From: Lutibacter sp. B2
GTDB taxonomy: Bacteria > Bacillota > Clostridia > Peptostreptococcales > Thermotaleaceae
NCBI GenBank assembly: GCA_015686845.1
Contig: JADPRS010000002.1
Location: 1 to 64,000 of the forward strand
Reading direction: 5' to 3'
Length of the DNA stretch: 64,000 nucleotides
A model generated the notes under the pieces. It was not told where the DNA came from, ran no database searches, and saw only the letters and a program-made list of their open reading frames with translations. Position numbers and translations under genes: made by a program. Position 1 is the stretch's first letter. Each line of letters opens with the position of its first letter. Positions 1-8,551 of the stretch are shown one piece after another.

Positions 1-36
1 GCATGAATCAATACATATCCTAATATTTTTACTCAT
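1..36 (-). CDS. Possible start of a gene running off the left edge
   Basis: An ATG at 36 opens a minus-strand frame of 12 codons to the window edge (MSKNIRICIDSC). A strong GGAGGTGG ribosome-binding sequence lies at 65-72. It is separated from the ATG by a short inverted repeat (44-62), which if folded would bring the two to normal spacing. Position suggests a further surface-glycan gene downstream of the glycosyltransferase, but nothing in 12 residues identifies a function. Confidence 0.3.
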   Translation of the reverse strand, partial: MSKNIRICIDSC

Positions 37-89
37 TTTAAATTTGACTTAATTTAAGTCAATCCACCTCCAAATTTGGGAATTATTTA

Positions 90-995
90 TTATATATTTC
101 TTTCAATAACTTCAATAATCCGCTCTACCCTCTTTTTAAAAGTATGTTTTCTATTTACTATTTCATATCCTTTGCGTGCTTTTTCTTTTCTCAATATCTC
201 ATTTTTTAAATATTTTTCTATTAAGCTGTCTAATTCTTCTTTTGTTTTATACGTTACTAATGCATCCCCAAATACCTCTTTATATCCTTTAATATTATCT
301 GAAATAATAAAAGCACCAGATGCATATCCGTCAAATAATCTGTTCGATAAGAAACCTTTTTTTCTCATATCATCCCAATGATCATTAAGTAAAATTTTAC
401 ATGAAGAGTATACTTTTCTAAGTTCTTTGTTTGAAATATATCTTCCCTTGATGTATTTCTTATTTATAAACTCGTTCCAACAGGTTCCATATACTGATAA
501 GTCTCTATTCGTTGGCAAGATATCCTTTATTATCTTACGAAATACCTTTCTTGAATTACCTATAAATAATAATTCATGCTTATATTTCATACTTTCTTCC
601 AGATAAAAAAGTCCTGAATCTGTACATTGCAACATAGCCTCTACTTTCACATCACACAATGAAGATATATGCTCTGCCCAAATATTTGAAGCAATAAACA
701 CATAATCATAGTTATTATATTCTTCAACCATTACATCATCTGGATGTGATATATTCCACATAATATTAAAATGATTTCTTTTAGGCATATATCTTTGCAA
801 TCCTCTTAAAACAATCACAACATCATAGGACGAATCATCTTTTGTATTCCATTCAGGATAAATTTGAATTAATACTTTCCAATTTTTTCTCTCAAATTGC
901 TTTTTTATTGCTAAAGCAAAATGATAATCCCCCCATAAATGTGCATTTGACCACTTGGCTACTGGAACTTTTATAACGATCTTTCTTTTAATCAT
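90..995 (-). CDS. CgeB-like glycosyltransferase
   Basis: A 301-residue protein that looks like a GT-B glycosyltransferase of the CgeB / Glyco_trans_1_2 type. The C-terminal half contains the family block NRLFDGYASGAF (about 218-229) followed by a switch to a sugar-nucleotide binding fold, and a preceding NDHWDDM segment near 204. No signal peptide or membrane segment is visible, so it is probably cytosolic. It would transfer a sugar onto a surface polymer or protein; the acceptor cannot be told. The neighbouring dTDP-rhamnose genes make rhamnose a reasonable but unproven donor. A GGGAG sequence precedes the ATG. A terminator (1047-1084) separates it from rfbB, so it may have its own promoter in 996-1046. 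Confidence 0.7.
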   Translation of the reverse strand: MIKRKIVIKVPVAKWSNAHLWGDYHFALAIKKQFERKNWKVLIQIYPEWNTKDDSSYDVVIVLRGLQRYMPKRNHFNIMWNISHPDDVMVEEYNNYDYVFIASNIWAEHISSLCDVKVEAMLQCTDSGLFYLEESMKYKHELLFIGNSRKVFRKIIKDILPTNRDLSVYGTCWNEFINKKYIKGRYISNKELRKVYSSCKILLNDHWDDMRKKGFLSNRLFDGYASGAFIISDNIKGYKEVFGDALVTYKTKEELDSLIEKYLKNEILRKEKARKGYEIVNRKHTFKKRVERIIEVIERNI

Positions 996-1046
996 ATTCT
1001 CTCTCCCTTATTTCATAATACGTTGAAACTATTTTTTTGATACTAT

Positions 1047-1084
1047 AAAAATGTCTAAGAGGCTTAACCTTTAGACATTTTTTT
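1047..1084 (-). terminator. Terminator after rfbB
   Basis: An imperfect hairpin with arms AAATGTCTAA and TTAGACATTT and an inner AGG/CCT pairing lies just past the rfbB stop. A T-rich run follows on the minus strand. It should end most transcripts from the rhamnose operon before the glycosyltransferase. Confidence 0.65.
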
Positions 1085-1099
1085 AAATATATGCTATTT

Positions 1100-2077
1100 T
1101 TAAGAAATTCTACTTTTTAGCTTTTTCCACCATTTTTTATTATCTAAATACCATTTCACAGTTTCTTCTAATCCTCTTTCAAAATCATACTTTGGTTTCC
1201 AACCTAATTCATTCTGTATTTTCCCTGAATCTATGGCATATCTTCTATCATGTCCTAGTCTATCATTTACATATCTTATTAGTGTTTCTGATTTATTTAA
1301 CTTCTCAAGTATAAGTTTTATTATATGAATATTTGCTTTTTCATTATTTCCACCAATATTATATACTTCTCCTATTTTTCCTCTATGAATCACTAAATCT
1401 ATTGCACTACAATGATCTTTAACATGTAGCCAATCCCTAATTTGAAGTCCATCTCCATATACAGGTAACTCTTTATTTTCATATGCATTAGCTATCATCA
1501 ATGGAATTAATTTCTCTGGAAATTGATAAGGTCCATAGTTATTTGAACACCTTGTAATATTTACTGGTAATTTATATGTTTTATAATATGCTCTAACTAA
1601 TAAATCTGCTCCTGATTTACTAGCTGAATATGGACTGTTTGGAGCAAGTTGTGTTCCTTCTTTGAATAATCCTTCTTTTCCTAATGAACCGTATACTTCG
1701 TCAGTAGAAATTTGTACATATTTTTCTATGCCATATTTTTTAGCAATATCTAGCAAAACTTGTGTTCCCATTATGTTTGTTCTAATAAAAACTTCTGGAT
1801 CTTCTATACTTCTATCTACATGTGATTCTGCTGCAAAATTTACTATATAATCTATTCCTTTAGATACTATTTTATCTACTATCTTTTTATCTGCTACATC
1901 TCCTTTTATAAACTCATAATTAGGATTATGTTCTATATCTTTTAAATTATCTAAATTTCCTGCATAGGTTAGTAAGTCTAAGTTAATTATTTTATAATCT
2001 TTGTATTTATCAATCATATATTTTATAAAATTACTACCAATAAAACCTGCTCCACCTGTTACTAATAACTTTTTCAT
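1100..2077 (-). CDS. rfbB: dTDP-glucose 4,6-dehydratase
   Basis: Second step of dTDP-L-rhamnose synthesis: NAD-dependent conversion of dTDP-glucose to dTDP-4-keto-6-deoxyglucose in the cytosol. The 325-residue protein is an extended short-chain dehydrogenase. It has the N-terminal dinucleotide-binding GGAGFIG (8-14), the STDEVYG block containing the family catalytic residues (about 124-130), and a YSASK active-site Tyr/Lys pair (about 150-154). I chose the ATG at 2077 because GAGG lies 8 nt upstream; a GTG at 2086 overlaps that ribosome-binding site. It is the last gene of rfbD-rfbA-rfbC-rfbB, 24 nt after rfbC, and is followed by a terminator. Confidence 0.95.
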   Translation of the reverse strand: MKKLLVTGGAGFIGSNFIKYMIDKYKDYKIINLDLLTYAGNLDNLKDIEHNPNYEFIKGDVADKKIVDKIVSKGIDYIVNFAAESHVDRSIEDPEVFIRTNIMGTQVLLDIAKKYGIEKYVQISTDEVYGSLGKEGLFKEGTQLAPNSPYSASKSGADLLVRAYYKTYKLPVNITRCSNNYGPYQFPEKLIPLMIANAYENKELPVYGDGLQIRDWLHVKDHCSAIDLVIHRGKIGEVYNIGGNNEKANIHIIKLILEKLNKSETLIRYVNDRLGHDRRYAIDSGKIQNELGWKPKYDFERGLEETVKWYLDNKKWWKKLKSRIS

Positions 2078-2101
2078 TTTCTTCACCTCAAGTTATTATC
2101 T

Positions 2102-2659
2102 CTAAAAATCTAATTTCGTTTCCTTTAATGTTTTCCACTTCTTATCTTTTTCTGAAAGTATAATTTCATCAACTTTATCTAAAGGCCAATTAATACCTAG
2201 CTCTGAATCATTCCACAGTATTCCATCCTCATCCTCATGATGATAAAAATCTGTACATTTATAAACAAATTCTACTTCCTCTGATAAAACTAAAAATCCA
2301 TGTGCAAATCTTTCTGGAATATAAAATTGTCGTTTATTTTCTTCAGATAAAATTACACCATACCATTTACCCAAAGTTTTAGAATTTTTTCTAAGGTCAA
2401 CTGCTACATCAAATACTTTTCCTTTTGTAACTCTTACTAATTTTCCTTGAGGATACTTATATTGAAAATGTAATCCTCTAAGTACTCCTTTTTTTGATTT
2501 AGATTGATTATCCTGTACAAAGCACATATTTAGTCCTTCTTCTTTAAAATCTTTTGCGTTATACGTTTCCATAAAGTATCCTCTACTATCTCCAAAAACT
2601 TTCGTTTCAACTATATATAAATCCTTTATTTCAGTTTCTATAAATTTAAATTTCCCCAT
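2102..2659 (-). CDS. rfbC: dTDP-4-dehydrorhamnose 3,5-epimerase
   Basis: Third enzyme of dTDP-L-rhamnose synthesis, a cupin-fold epimerase acting at C3 and C5 of the 4-keto sugar. The 185-residue length is normal for RmlC. Visible family blocks are RGLHFQ (61-66, with the catalytic His), the VDLR strand (87-90) and IPERFAHGF (114-122). GAGGTG lies just upstream of the ATG. The gene sits between rfbA and rfbB with 14 and 24 nt spacing, so the cluster is almost certainly one transcript. Confidence 0.95.
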   Translation of the reverse strand: MGKFKFIETEIKDLYIVETKVFGDSRGYFMETYNAKDFKEEGLNMCFVQDNQSKSKKGVLRGLHFQYKYPQGKLVRVTKGKVFDVAVDLRKNSKTLGKWYGVILSEENKRQFYIPERFAHGFLVLSEEVEFVYKCTDFYHHEDEDGILWNDSELGINWPLDKVDEIILSEKDKKWKTLKETKLDF

Positions 2660-2673
2660 AAATACACCTCTAT

Positions 2674-3543
2674 TTATATACCTTTTGCTATATCCATCAA
2701 GTATCTACCATAATCAGTTTTTAAAAGCGTTTTAGCTAATTTTATAAGTTGTTGTTTGTCGATATATCCCATTTTGTAAGCAATTTCTTCTAAGCATGCT
2801 ATATATAACCCTTGTCTTTTTTGAATTGCTTCCACAAAATTGGTAGCTTGTAGAAGTCCTTCATGTGTTCCTGTATCAAGCCATGCCATACCTCTACCAA
2901 ATGATTCTACTTTTAACTTCCCTCTTTTTAAATATTCTTCATTCACTGAAGTAATCTCTAACTCTCCTCTTTCTGATGGCATTATATTTTTTACAATTTT
3001 AACTACATCATGATCATAAAAATACAATCCAGGCACTGCATAATTAGATTTAGGTTTTTCAGGCTTTTCTTCAATAGAAATAACATTTCCTTCCTTATCA
3101 AATTCTACTACCCCGAATTCTTTAGGGTTTATTACATAATATCCAAATATGATAGCTCCCTCTTTCAATGAAGCTGCTCTTTGAAGTATTTCAGTAAATC
3201 TTTGACCATAAAAAATATTATCTCCTAAAACTAAAACTACCTTATCATCTTTTATAAATTCTTCACCTATTATAAATGCTTCTGCAAGCCCCCTTGGTTT
3301 TTCTTGAACTGCATACGAGAAAGAAATTCCTAATTTACTTCCATCTCCTAGTAATTCTTTATACATTGGTAAATCTCTGGGCGTTGAGATAATCAATATT
3401 TCTTTTATACCTGCAAGCATTAAAACAGATAAAGAGTAATAGATCATAGGTTTATCATATATAGGTAATAACTGTTTTGATACTACTTTTGTAATAGGAT
3501 ATAGTCTTGTTCCTAACCCGCCAGCTAATACTATACCTTTCAT
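2674..3543 (-). CDS. rfbA: Glucose-1-phosphate thymidylyltransferase
   Basis: First enzyme of the rhamnose pathway: glucose-1-phosphate plus dTTP gives dTDP-glucose and pyrophosphate. The 289-residue protein starts MKGIVLAGG with the nucleotidyltransferase loop GGLGTRL (8-14). It continues with the [13 protein letters not shown] segment and LGDNIFYG, all diagnostic of RmlA. The start at 3543 has GAGGT at proper spacing and lies just after the rfbD stop at 3549. An upstream in-frame extension to 3591 overlaps rfbD and has no support. Confidence 0.96.
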   Translation of the reverse strand: MKGIVLAGGLGTRLYPITKVVSKQLLPIYDKPMIYYSLSVLMLAGIKEILIISTPRDLPMYKELLGDGSKLGISFSYAVQEKPRGLAEAFIIGEEFIKDDKVVLVLGDNIFYGQRFTEILQRAASLKEGAIIFGYYVINPKEFGVVEFDKEGNVISIEEKPEKPKSNYAVPGLYFYDHDVVKIVKNIMPSERGELEITSVNEEYLKRGKLKVESFGRGMAWLDTGTHEGLLQATNFVEAIQKRQGLYIACLEEIAYKMGYIDKQQLIKLAKTLLKTDYGRYLMDIAKGI

Positions 3544-3548
3544 ATAAT

Positions 3549-4388
3549 TTATACCTCTTTTCTTAAATATTCTTCTAATGCATCTTCCCAATGCCTAAAA
3601 GTATTTAATCCTAATACTTTCAACATAAAATTATCTAAAACAGAATATTTCGGCCTTGATGCTAATCTATTTAATTGTTTGGTATTTATTTTATTTAATT
3701 GAATATCTATACTTTTTAATTCAAATATCTTTTTAGCAAAATCATACCAACTACAACTACCCTTACACGTTCCATGAAATATTCCATAATACTCTGTTTG
3801 CATTAAACTAATTATTAATTTAGCTAGATCAACGGTACTTGTAGGTGTTCCTATTTGATCATCTACTATGCTTAACTCATCCTTATACGATGCAAGATTT
3901 AACATGGTCTTTACAAAATTATTTCCTTCTCCATATAACCATGAAGTTCTTATTATAAAATGTTTTGGATTAAACTTTTCTATCAGTTTTTCTCCTAGCA
4001 ATTTACTTTTTCCATAAATACTTTGAGGATTGGTTACATTATATTCCCTATATGGTCTATTATCTTCCCCATCAAAAACATAATCAGTAGAAATATGAAC
4101 CACTTTACATCCTATTTTATTAGTTGTAATTGCTATATTTTGAGCACTAATTGCATTTACCTTAAAGGCATTTATCTCATTTTTTTCACAACCATCTACA
4201 TTGGTATTTGCAGCACAATTTATAAAAATTTGTGGATGTTCTTTCAAAATAATACGATTAACCTTATTAAAATCAGTAATGTCTAACTCCGATTTATTTA
4301 AAGCTAAGTAATCGATATTGCTATCATTTAGCTGGTTCTTTAATTCTGTACTTAACTGACCATTAGCTCCAGTAATTAATATTTTCAT
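3549..4388 (-). CDS. rfbD: dTDP-4-dehydrorhamnose reductase
   Basis: Last chemical step of dTDP-L-rhamnose synthesis, NAD(P)H reduction of the 4-keto group. The 279-residue SDR protein has an N-terminal GANGQL nucleotide-binding loop, the STDYVFDG block, and a YGKSKLLGE active-site Tyr/Lys motif typical of RmlD. The ATG at 4388 is preferred because GAGG lies about 9 nt upstream; GTG (4403) and ATG (4394) lie in or too near that ribosome-binding site. It is the first gene of the four-gene operon. Confidence 0.95.
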   Translation of the reverse strand: MKILITGANGQLSTELKNQLNDSNIDYLALNKSELDITDFNKVNRIILKEHPQIFINCAANTNVDGCEKNEINAFKVNAISAQNIAITTNKIGCKVVHISTDYVFDGEDNRPYREYNVTNPQSIYGKSKLLGEKLIEKFNPKHFIIRTSWLYGEGNNFVKTMLNLASYKDELSIVDDQIGTPTSTVDLAKLIISLMQTEYYGIFHGTCKGSCSWYDFAKKIFELKSIDIQLNKINTKQLNRLASRPKYSVLDNFMLKVLGLNTFRHWEDALEEYLRKEV

Positions 4389-4425
4389 TATCATCACCCT
4401 CACCTATTATCTACTATATGATCAT

Positions 4426-4452
4426 AAATAGGTTTGTGTCACAAACCTATTT
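4426..4452 (-). terminator. Hairpin after the DUF3343 gene
   Basis: A near-perfect inverted repeat (arms AAATAGGTTTGTG and CACAAACCTATTT) between the DUF3343 stop and rfbD. The minus-strand tail is only TATTTATG, so as an intrinsic terminator it is weak. It may instead be a stabilising or regulatory hairpin in the rfb leader. Confidence 0.45.
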
Positions 4453-4464
4453 TAAAAAACTGTT

Positions 4465-4752
4465 TCATACTTTTACCTTCTTATAGTCTAGTACATGACC
4501 TATTCTTATAATCTCAAATACTCCTTGAACAGAAATTTTAGCCTGCCTAATCAAGTTAACCGCTTTTTGTAAGTCTGGTTGTTGTATATAAATAGCAGTA
4601 TGACAGGACTTTGCTACAGCCCTTGGGGCTTTTCTAAAGGTATTTTTTATTCCATTTCTTCTAAAAAGTTCTTCTATATAATAACCATGATAATTTGAAG
4701 TAAAAACAAATAAATATTTTTCATTATCATATACCAAATTAATCATCTCCAC
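4465..4752 (-). CDS. DUF3343 family small protein
   Basis: A 95-residue soluble protein matching the DUF3343 pattern: an N-terminal strand YLFVFTSNYHGYYIEELF, a mid-protein PRAVAKSCHTAIYI block with one cysteine (Cys49), and a C-terminal VQGVFEI segment. The family has been discussed as a possible selenium or sulfur carrier because it co-occurs with selenium metabolism; that is literature knowledge, not shown here. It stands alone between two terminators. The start is uncertain: GTG 4752, ATG 4746, or TTG 4737, the last being best spaced from a GTGGAG sequence. Confidence 0.7.
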   Translation of the reverse strand: MEMINLVYDNEKYLFVFTSNYHGYYIEELFRRNGIKNTFRKAPRAVAKSCHTAIYIQQPDLQKAVNLIRQAKISVQGVFEIIRIGHVLDYKKVKV

Positions 4753-4805
4753 TTTCTATTTTTATAACATTATATTCTTGAAAATCATAAAGTGATAGCA
4801 AGTAT

Positions 4806-4845
4806 AAAAAAACGAGAATTCTTTTAAAAGAATTCTCGTTTTTTT
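4806..4845 (-). terminator. Strong terminator after glyA
   Basis: A perfect 40-nt palindrome (20-nt arms AAAAAAACGAGAATTCTTTT and its complement) with T-runs on both strands. It lies 10 nt past the glyA stop and should terminate efficiently. Confidence 0.9.
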
Positions 4846-4854
4846 ATATATTAT

Positions 4855-6087
4855 TTATTTATATAACGGAAATTTAGCACACAACTGACTTACCATTTTT
4901 TTCGCTTCATCTAACTTATCAGGTGTCTCTATTATAGTAGAAATAATCTTAGCAATATCTGTCATGTCTTCTTCTTTCATTCCTCTAGTTGTAACGGCAG
5001 GCGTACCAATTCTAACCCCACTAGTTACAAAAGGACTCTGCGGATCAAAAGGAATTGTATTTTTATTAACAGTAACCCCTGCTTCATCTAATAACTTTTC
5101 TGCTTCTTTACCTGTTATATTCTTGTTTCTTAAATCTAACAATATAAGATGATTATCTGTACCACCAGAAACCAGTTTAAATCCTCTACTTATTAACTCT
5201 GTTGCCAATCTATCTGCATTCTTAATAATTTGTTTTTGATACACTACAAATTCATCCGTTAATGCTTCTTTAAAGCTCACTGCTTTACTTGCAATTACAT
5301 GCATTAATGGTCCACCTTGTATGCCTGGAAAAATGGCTTTATCAATCTGCTTTGCAAATTCTTCTTTACATAAAATAACGCCACCTCTTGGTCCCCTTAA
5401 TGTTTTATGGGTCGTAGTAGTAACAAAGTGTGCATACTCACAAGGATTTTGATGTAGACCAGCAGCTACCAATCCTGCAATATGTGCCATGTCTACCATT
5501 AAGTATGCTCCTACTTCATCTGCAATTTCTCTGAATTTCTTAAAATCAATTTTTCTTGGATATGCACTTGCCCCAGCTACAATCAATTTAGGTTTTACTT
5601 CATTGGCAACCTTTCGAACTTCTTCATAGTCAATGACTTCTGTTTCTGCATTCACTCCATAATCAGCAAAATCAAAATATGTACCTGAAATATTTACTGG
5701 ACTTCCATGGGTTAAATGTCCTCCATGAGATAAGTTCATTCCTAATACTTTATCTCCAGGTTTTAAAATAGCAAAGTATACGCCTAAATTTGCATTGGCC
5801 CCTGAATGTGGTTGAACATTTGCATGTTCTGCATTGAATAATTTTTTTACTCTTTCTCTAGCAAGATCTTCTGCAATATCTACATATTCACAACCACCAT
5901 AATATCGCTTAGCAGGATACCCTTCTGCATACTTATTTGTCAAATGACTTCCCATAGCTTCCATTACTGCTTCACTAACAAAATTTTCAGAAGCAATCAA
6001 TTCAATTTTAGTCTGTTGTCTATTAATTTCCTTTTCGATAGCACTAAAAATTTCTGGATCTACATTTTTTAAGTTTTCAAAATTCAT
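4855..6087 (-). CDS. glyA: Serine hydroxymethyltransferase
   Basis: PLP enzyme interconverting serine plus tetrahydrofolate with glycine plus 5,10-methylene-THF, the main one-carbon entry point. The 410 residues match the family length. Visible signatures are IELIASENF near 30-40, the [12 protein letters not shown] block (about 54-65), and [14 protein letters not shown] with the PLP-binding lysine near 228. AAGGGGTGG precedes the ATG. It follows the RseC-like gene by 49 nt and is closed by a strong terminator. The glycine and serine link is echoed by the serine dehydratase genes at 43-45 kb, but no shared regulation is visible. Confidence 0.97.
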   Translation of the reverse strand: MNFENLKNVDPEIFSAIEKEINRQQTKIELIASENFVSEAVMEAMGSHLTNKYAEGYPAKRYYGGCEYVDIAEDLARERVKKLFNAEHANVQPHSGANANLGVYFAILKPGDKVLGMNLSHGGHLTHGSPVNISGTYFDFADYGVNAETEVIDYEEVRKVANEVKPKLIVAGASAYPRKIDFKKFREIADEVGAYLMVDMAHIAGLVAAGLHQNPCEYAHFVTTTTHKTLRGPRGGVILCKEEFAKQIDKAIFPGIQGGPLMHVIASKAVSFKEALTDEFVVYQKQIIKNADRLATELISRGFKLVSGGTDNHLILLDLRNKNITGKEAEKLLDEAGVTVNKNTIPFDPQSPFVTSGVRIGTPAVTTRGMKEEDMTDIAKIISTIIETPDKLDEAKKMVSQLCAKFPLYK

Positions 6088-6136
6088 TATTTATCCACCC
6101 CTTTTAATTTTATTTTTTTCATATGTCTAAGAAATA

Positions 6137-6568
6137 TTATTCCTCTACTATTTTTGATATTACTGGAATATATCTCTTATCATCTTTTAATTTTCTTTCA
6201 TACAATCTTATACTAAAAAATGATATTGCCAATAATATAAATCCAATACCAGCTGAATACATATCTATATTTGTAGTATACCCCAATTTCTTTAAAAAAT
6301 AATTTCCTCCAACAATTCCTACTACCATAAAAAATAGAGGAATCACATACATTATAAAAGCAGCTCCCAATACATTGGCTGTTTCCATATCTACTTCTAC
6401 CGTATCTCCAATTTTAGCATTCACTTTATTAAATCCTACTATATTCAATTTCATGTTTTCTTCTCCATGTTGACATGCGCCACATTCTCCACATGCAGCA
6501 TGTTTCTTCATTAAAACTTTTGCTCTATTATTTTTAAAAACTTCAACTACTTTTCCAACTTGATTCAC
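6137..6568 (-). CDS. RseC/MucC-like membrane protein
   Basis: A 143-residue inner-membrane protein of the SoxR-reducing / RseC family. It has a small N-terminal domain with the cysteine cluster CGECGAC (26-32), followed by two hydrophobic segments (about 68-90 and 104-122) and a basic tail. In Gram-negatives RseC relates to sigma-E and to redox complexes with Rnf-like systems. In clostridia the role is open, though the Cys cluster suggests redox or metal binding. The start is a GTG with GAGG 8 nt upstream. A possible promoter is at 6646-6651. Function beyond family membership is not claimed. Confidence 0.75.
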   Translation of the reverse strand: MNQVGKVVEVFKNNRAKVLMKKHAACGECGACQHGEENMKLNIVGFNKVNAKIGDTVEVDMETANVLGAAFIMYVIPLFFMVVGIVGGNYFLKKLGYTTNIDMYSAGIGFILLAISFFSIRLYERKLKDDKRYIPVISKIVEE

Positions 6569-6645
6569 AACTTCCGCCTCTTTTCCTTCGTATACTCATC
6601 TATTTTAAAATTTTCACTTGTAACATTTTTCTAAATCTTTATTCT

Positions 6646-6674
6646 ATTATACCTTATTTTATTTGCAGAATAAA
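6646..6674 (-). promoter_or_regulatory. Candidate promoter for the RseC-like gene and glyA
   Basis: A perfect minus-strand TATAAT (6646-6651) lies about 80 nt upstream of the RseC-like start. The -35 hexamer at 17-nt spacing (TTTATT) is poor, so this is a moderate call. Confidence 0.35.
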
Positions 6675-6725
6675 TGTAATCTTTCACTTTAAGTATATTC
6701 AATTATTCATACGAACATACAATAA

Positions 6726-6748
6726 TGGAGTGCTATTTCAGCACTCCA
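6726..6748 (-). terminator. Terminator after aspS
   Basis: A hairpin with 9-nt arms TGGAGTGCT/AGCACTCCA and a 5-nt loop, 7 nt beyond the aspS stop. The minus-strand tail is ATTATTG, a modest U-tract. Confidence 0.6.
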
Positions 6749-6754
6749 AATCAT

Positions 6755-8536
6755 TTATTTATCTTCAACAACTTTAATATGTATCTCTTCTAGTTGACGT
6801 TCTTCAACAACAGATGGATCTTCCGTCATAGGGGAAGATGCATTTTGTGTTTTAGGGAATGCAATCACTTCTCTGATACTATCATTACCAGTAAGTAGCA
6901 TAGCAAATCGATCTAATCCATATGCGATTCCACCATGTGGCGGAGTTCCATATTTGAAAGCTTCAAGTAAGAATCCAAATTTATCCCATGCTTGTTCTTG
7001 CGTAAATCCTAATTTCTCGAACATTTTTTGTTGTAATTCTCCATTATGTATTCTTATACTTCCTCCACCTATTTCTACTCCATTTAACACGATATCATAC
7101 GCTTTTGCTCTTGCTTTTTCAGGCGCAGTATCTAATAGTTCAAGATCTTCATCCATAGGTGCCGTAAATGGGTGATGTTTAGCTACGTATCTTTTTTCTT
7201 CCTTATCATACTCAAATAATGGGAATTCAGTTACCCAAAGTAACTTATACTCATCTTTATTTAATAATTCTAATTTCTTAGCAACCTCAACTCTTAAATG
7301 TCCTAATGAGTCAAATACTATATCTGCTTCATCCGCTACTATCAGAATTAAATCTCCAGACTTAGCTTCAAAACGTTCTAAAATATTATTTATTTCTTCT
7401 TCTTTAAAGAATTTAGCAATAGGTGAATTTACACCTTCTTCTGTGATCTTAATCCACGCTAGACCTTTTGCACCATACGTTTTTGCAAAATCTTCAAGCT
7501 TTGAAATATTTTTTCTGCTAAAACTATCTCCATAACCAGATATATTTATCCCTCTAACTTCTCCACCATTTTTTACGGCAGCACTAAATACTTTGAAATC
7601 ACAGTTTTCAACTAGATCATTGATGCTTTTTAATTCAAATCCAAAACGAATATCTGGTTTATCTGAACCAAATCTTTCCATAGCTTCTTTATAAGGCATT
7701 CTTTGAATTGGAAGTTCAATATCTAAATTCATCATTTCTTTAAACATAGTTTGTAATAATTTTTCATTTATACCTAATATATCTTCTATCTCTACAAATG
7801 ACATTTCCATATCTATTTGTGTGAATTCTGGTTGTCTATCTGCTCTTAAGTCTTCATCTCTAAAACATTTTACGATTTGGAAATATCTATCCATACCTGA
7901 TACCATTAATAATTGTTTGAATAATTGTGGTGATTGAGGTAGCGCATAGAATTTTCCAGGGTTTACTCTACTAGGAACTAAGTAATCTCTAGCCCCTTCA
8001 GGCGTTGGCTTAGTTAACATAGGTGTTTCAATTTCAGTAAACCCACTTTCACATAGAAAATTTCTTGTTAATTGTGCCATCTTATGTCTAAACATTAGAT
8101 TCTTCTGCATTTTAGGTTTTCTTAAATCTAGATATCTATACTTCAATCTTAAATTTTCAGATACATCATCATTATCTTCAATGTAAATAGGTGGCGTTTG
8201 TGCTTGTGAAAAGATTTTTAATTCCTCTACAAATACTTCAATTTGACCTGTTGGCAAATTATCATTTACAGATTCTCTTTTTTTAACAATACCTCTAACG
8301 CCTATTACATATTCACCTCTAATTGGGTCCGCTTTATTGAATGCTTCTTGTGATACATCTGTATCAAAAACTACTTGCGCAATCCCTTCACGATCTCTTA
8401 AATCTACAAATACTAATCCCCCAAGATTTCTTCTTTTTTGTACCCATCCCATTAATACTACTTCTTCACCTATATTATTCTCTCTTAAAGTTCCACACAT
8501 ATGTGTTCTTTTCATATTTCCTAGTGCTTCTGCCAT
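6755..8536 (-). CDS. aspS: Aspartyl-tRNA synthetase (bacterial type)
   Basis: Charges tRNA-Asp (and possibly tRNA-Asn if non-discriminating; this cannot be decided here). The 593 residues fit the bacterial type: N-terminal OB anticodon-binding domain (VVLMGWVQKRRNLGG), class II motif 2 (FRDEDLRADRQPEFTQ), a central GAD insertion domain, and C-terminal motif 3 (GIAYGLDRFAMLL). GGAGGA precedes the ATG at 8536. It follows hisS by only 15 nt, the usual Firmicutes hisS-aspS order. No T-box leader is visible before the pair. Confidence 0.97.
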   Translation of the reverse strand: MAEALGNMKRTHMCGTLRENNIGEEVVLMGWVQKRRNLGGLVFVDLRDREGIAQVVFDTDVSQEAFNKADPIRGEYVIGVRGIVKKRESVNDNLPTGQIEVFVEELKIFSQAQTPPIYIEDNDDVSENLRLKYRYLDLRKPKMQKNLMFRHKMAQLTRNFLCESGFTEIETPMLTKPTPEGARDYLVPSRVNPGKFYALPQSPQLFKQLLMVSGMDRYFQIVKCFRDEDLRADRQPEFTQIDMEMSFVEIEDILGINEKLLQTMFKEMMNLDIELPIQRMPYKEAMERFGSDKPDIRFGFELKSINDLVENCDFKVFSAAVKNGGEVRGINISGYGDSFSRKNISKLEDFAKTYGAKGLAWIKITEEGVNSPIAKFFKEEEINNILERFEAKSGDLILIVADEADIVFDSLGHLRVEVAKKLELLNKDEYKLLWVTEFPLFEYDKEEKRYVAKHHPFTAPMDEDLELLDTAPEKARAKAYDIVLNGVEIGGGSIRIHNGELQQKMFEKLGFTQEQAWDKFGFLLEAFKYGTPPHGGIAYGLDRFAMLLTGNDSIREVIAFPKTQNASSPMTEDPSVVEERQLEEIHIKVVEDK

Positions 8537-8551
8537 AATTATTCCTCCTAT

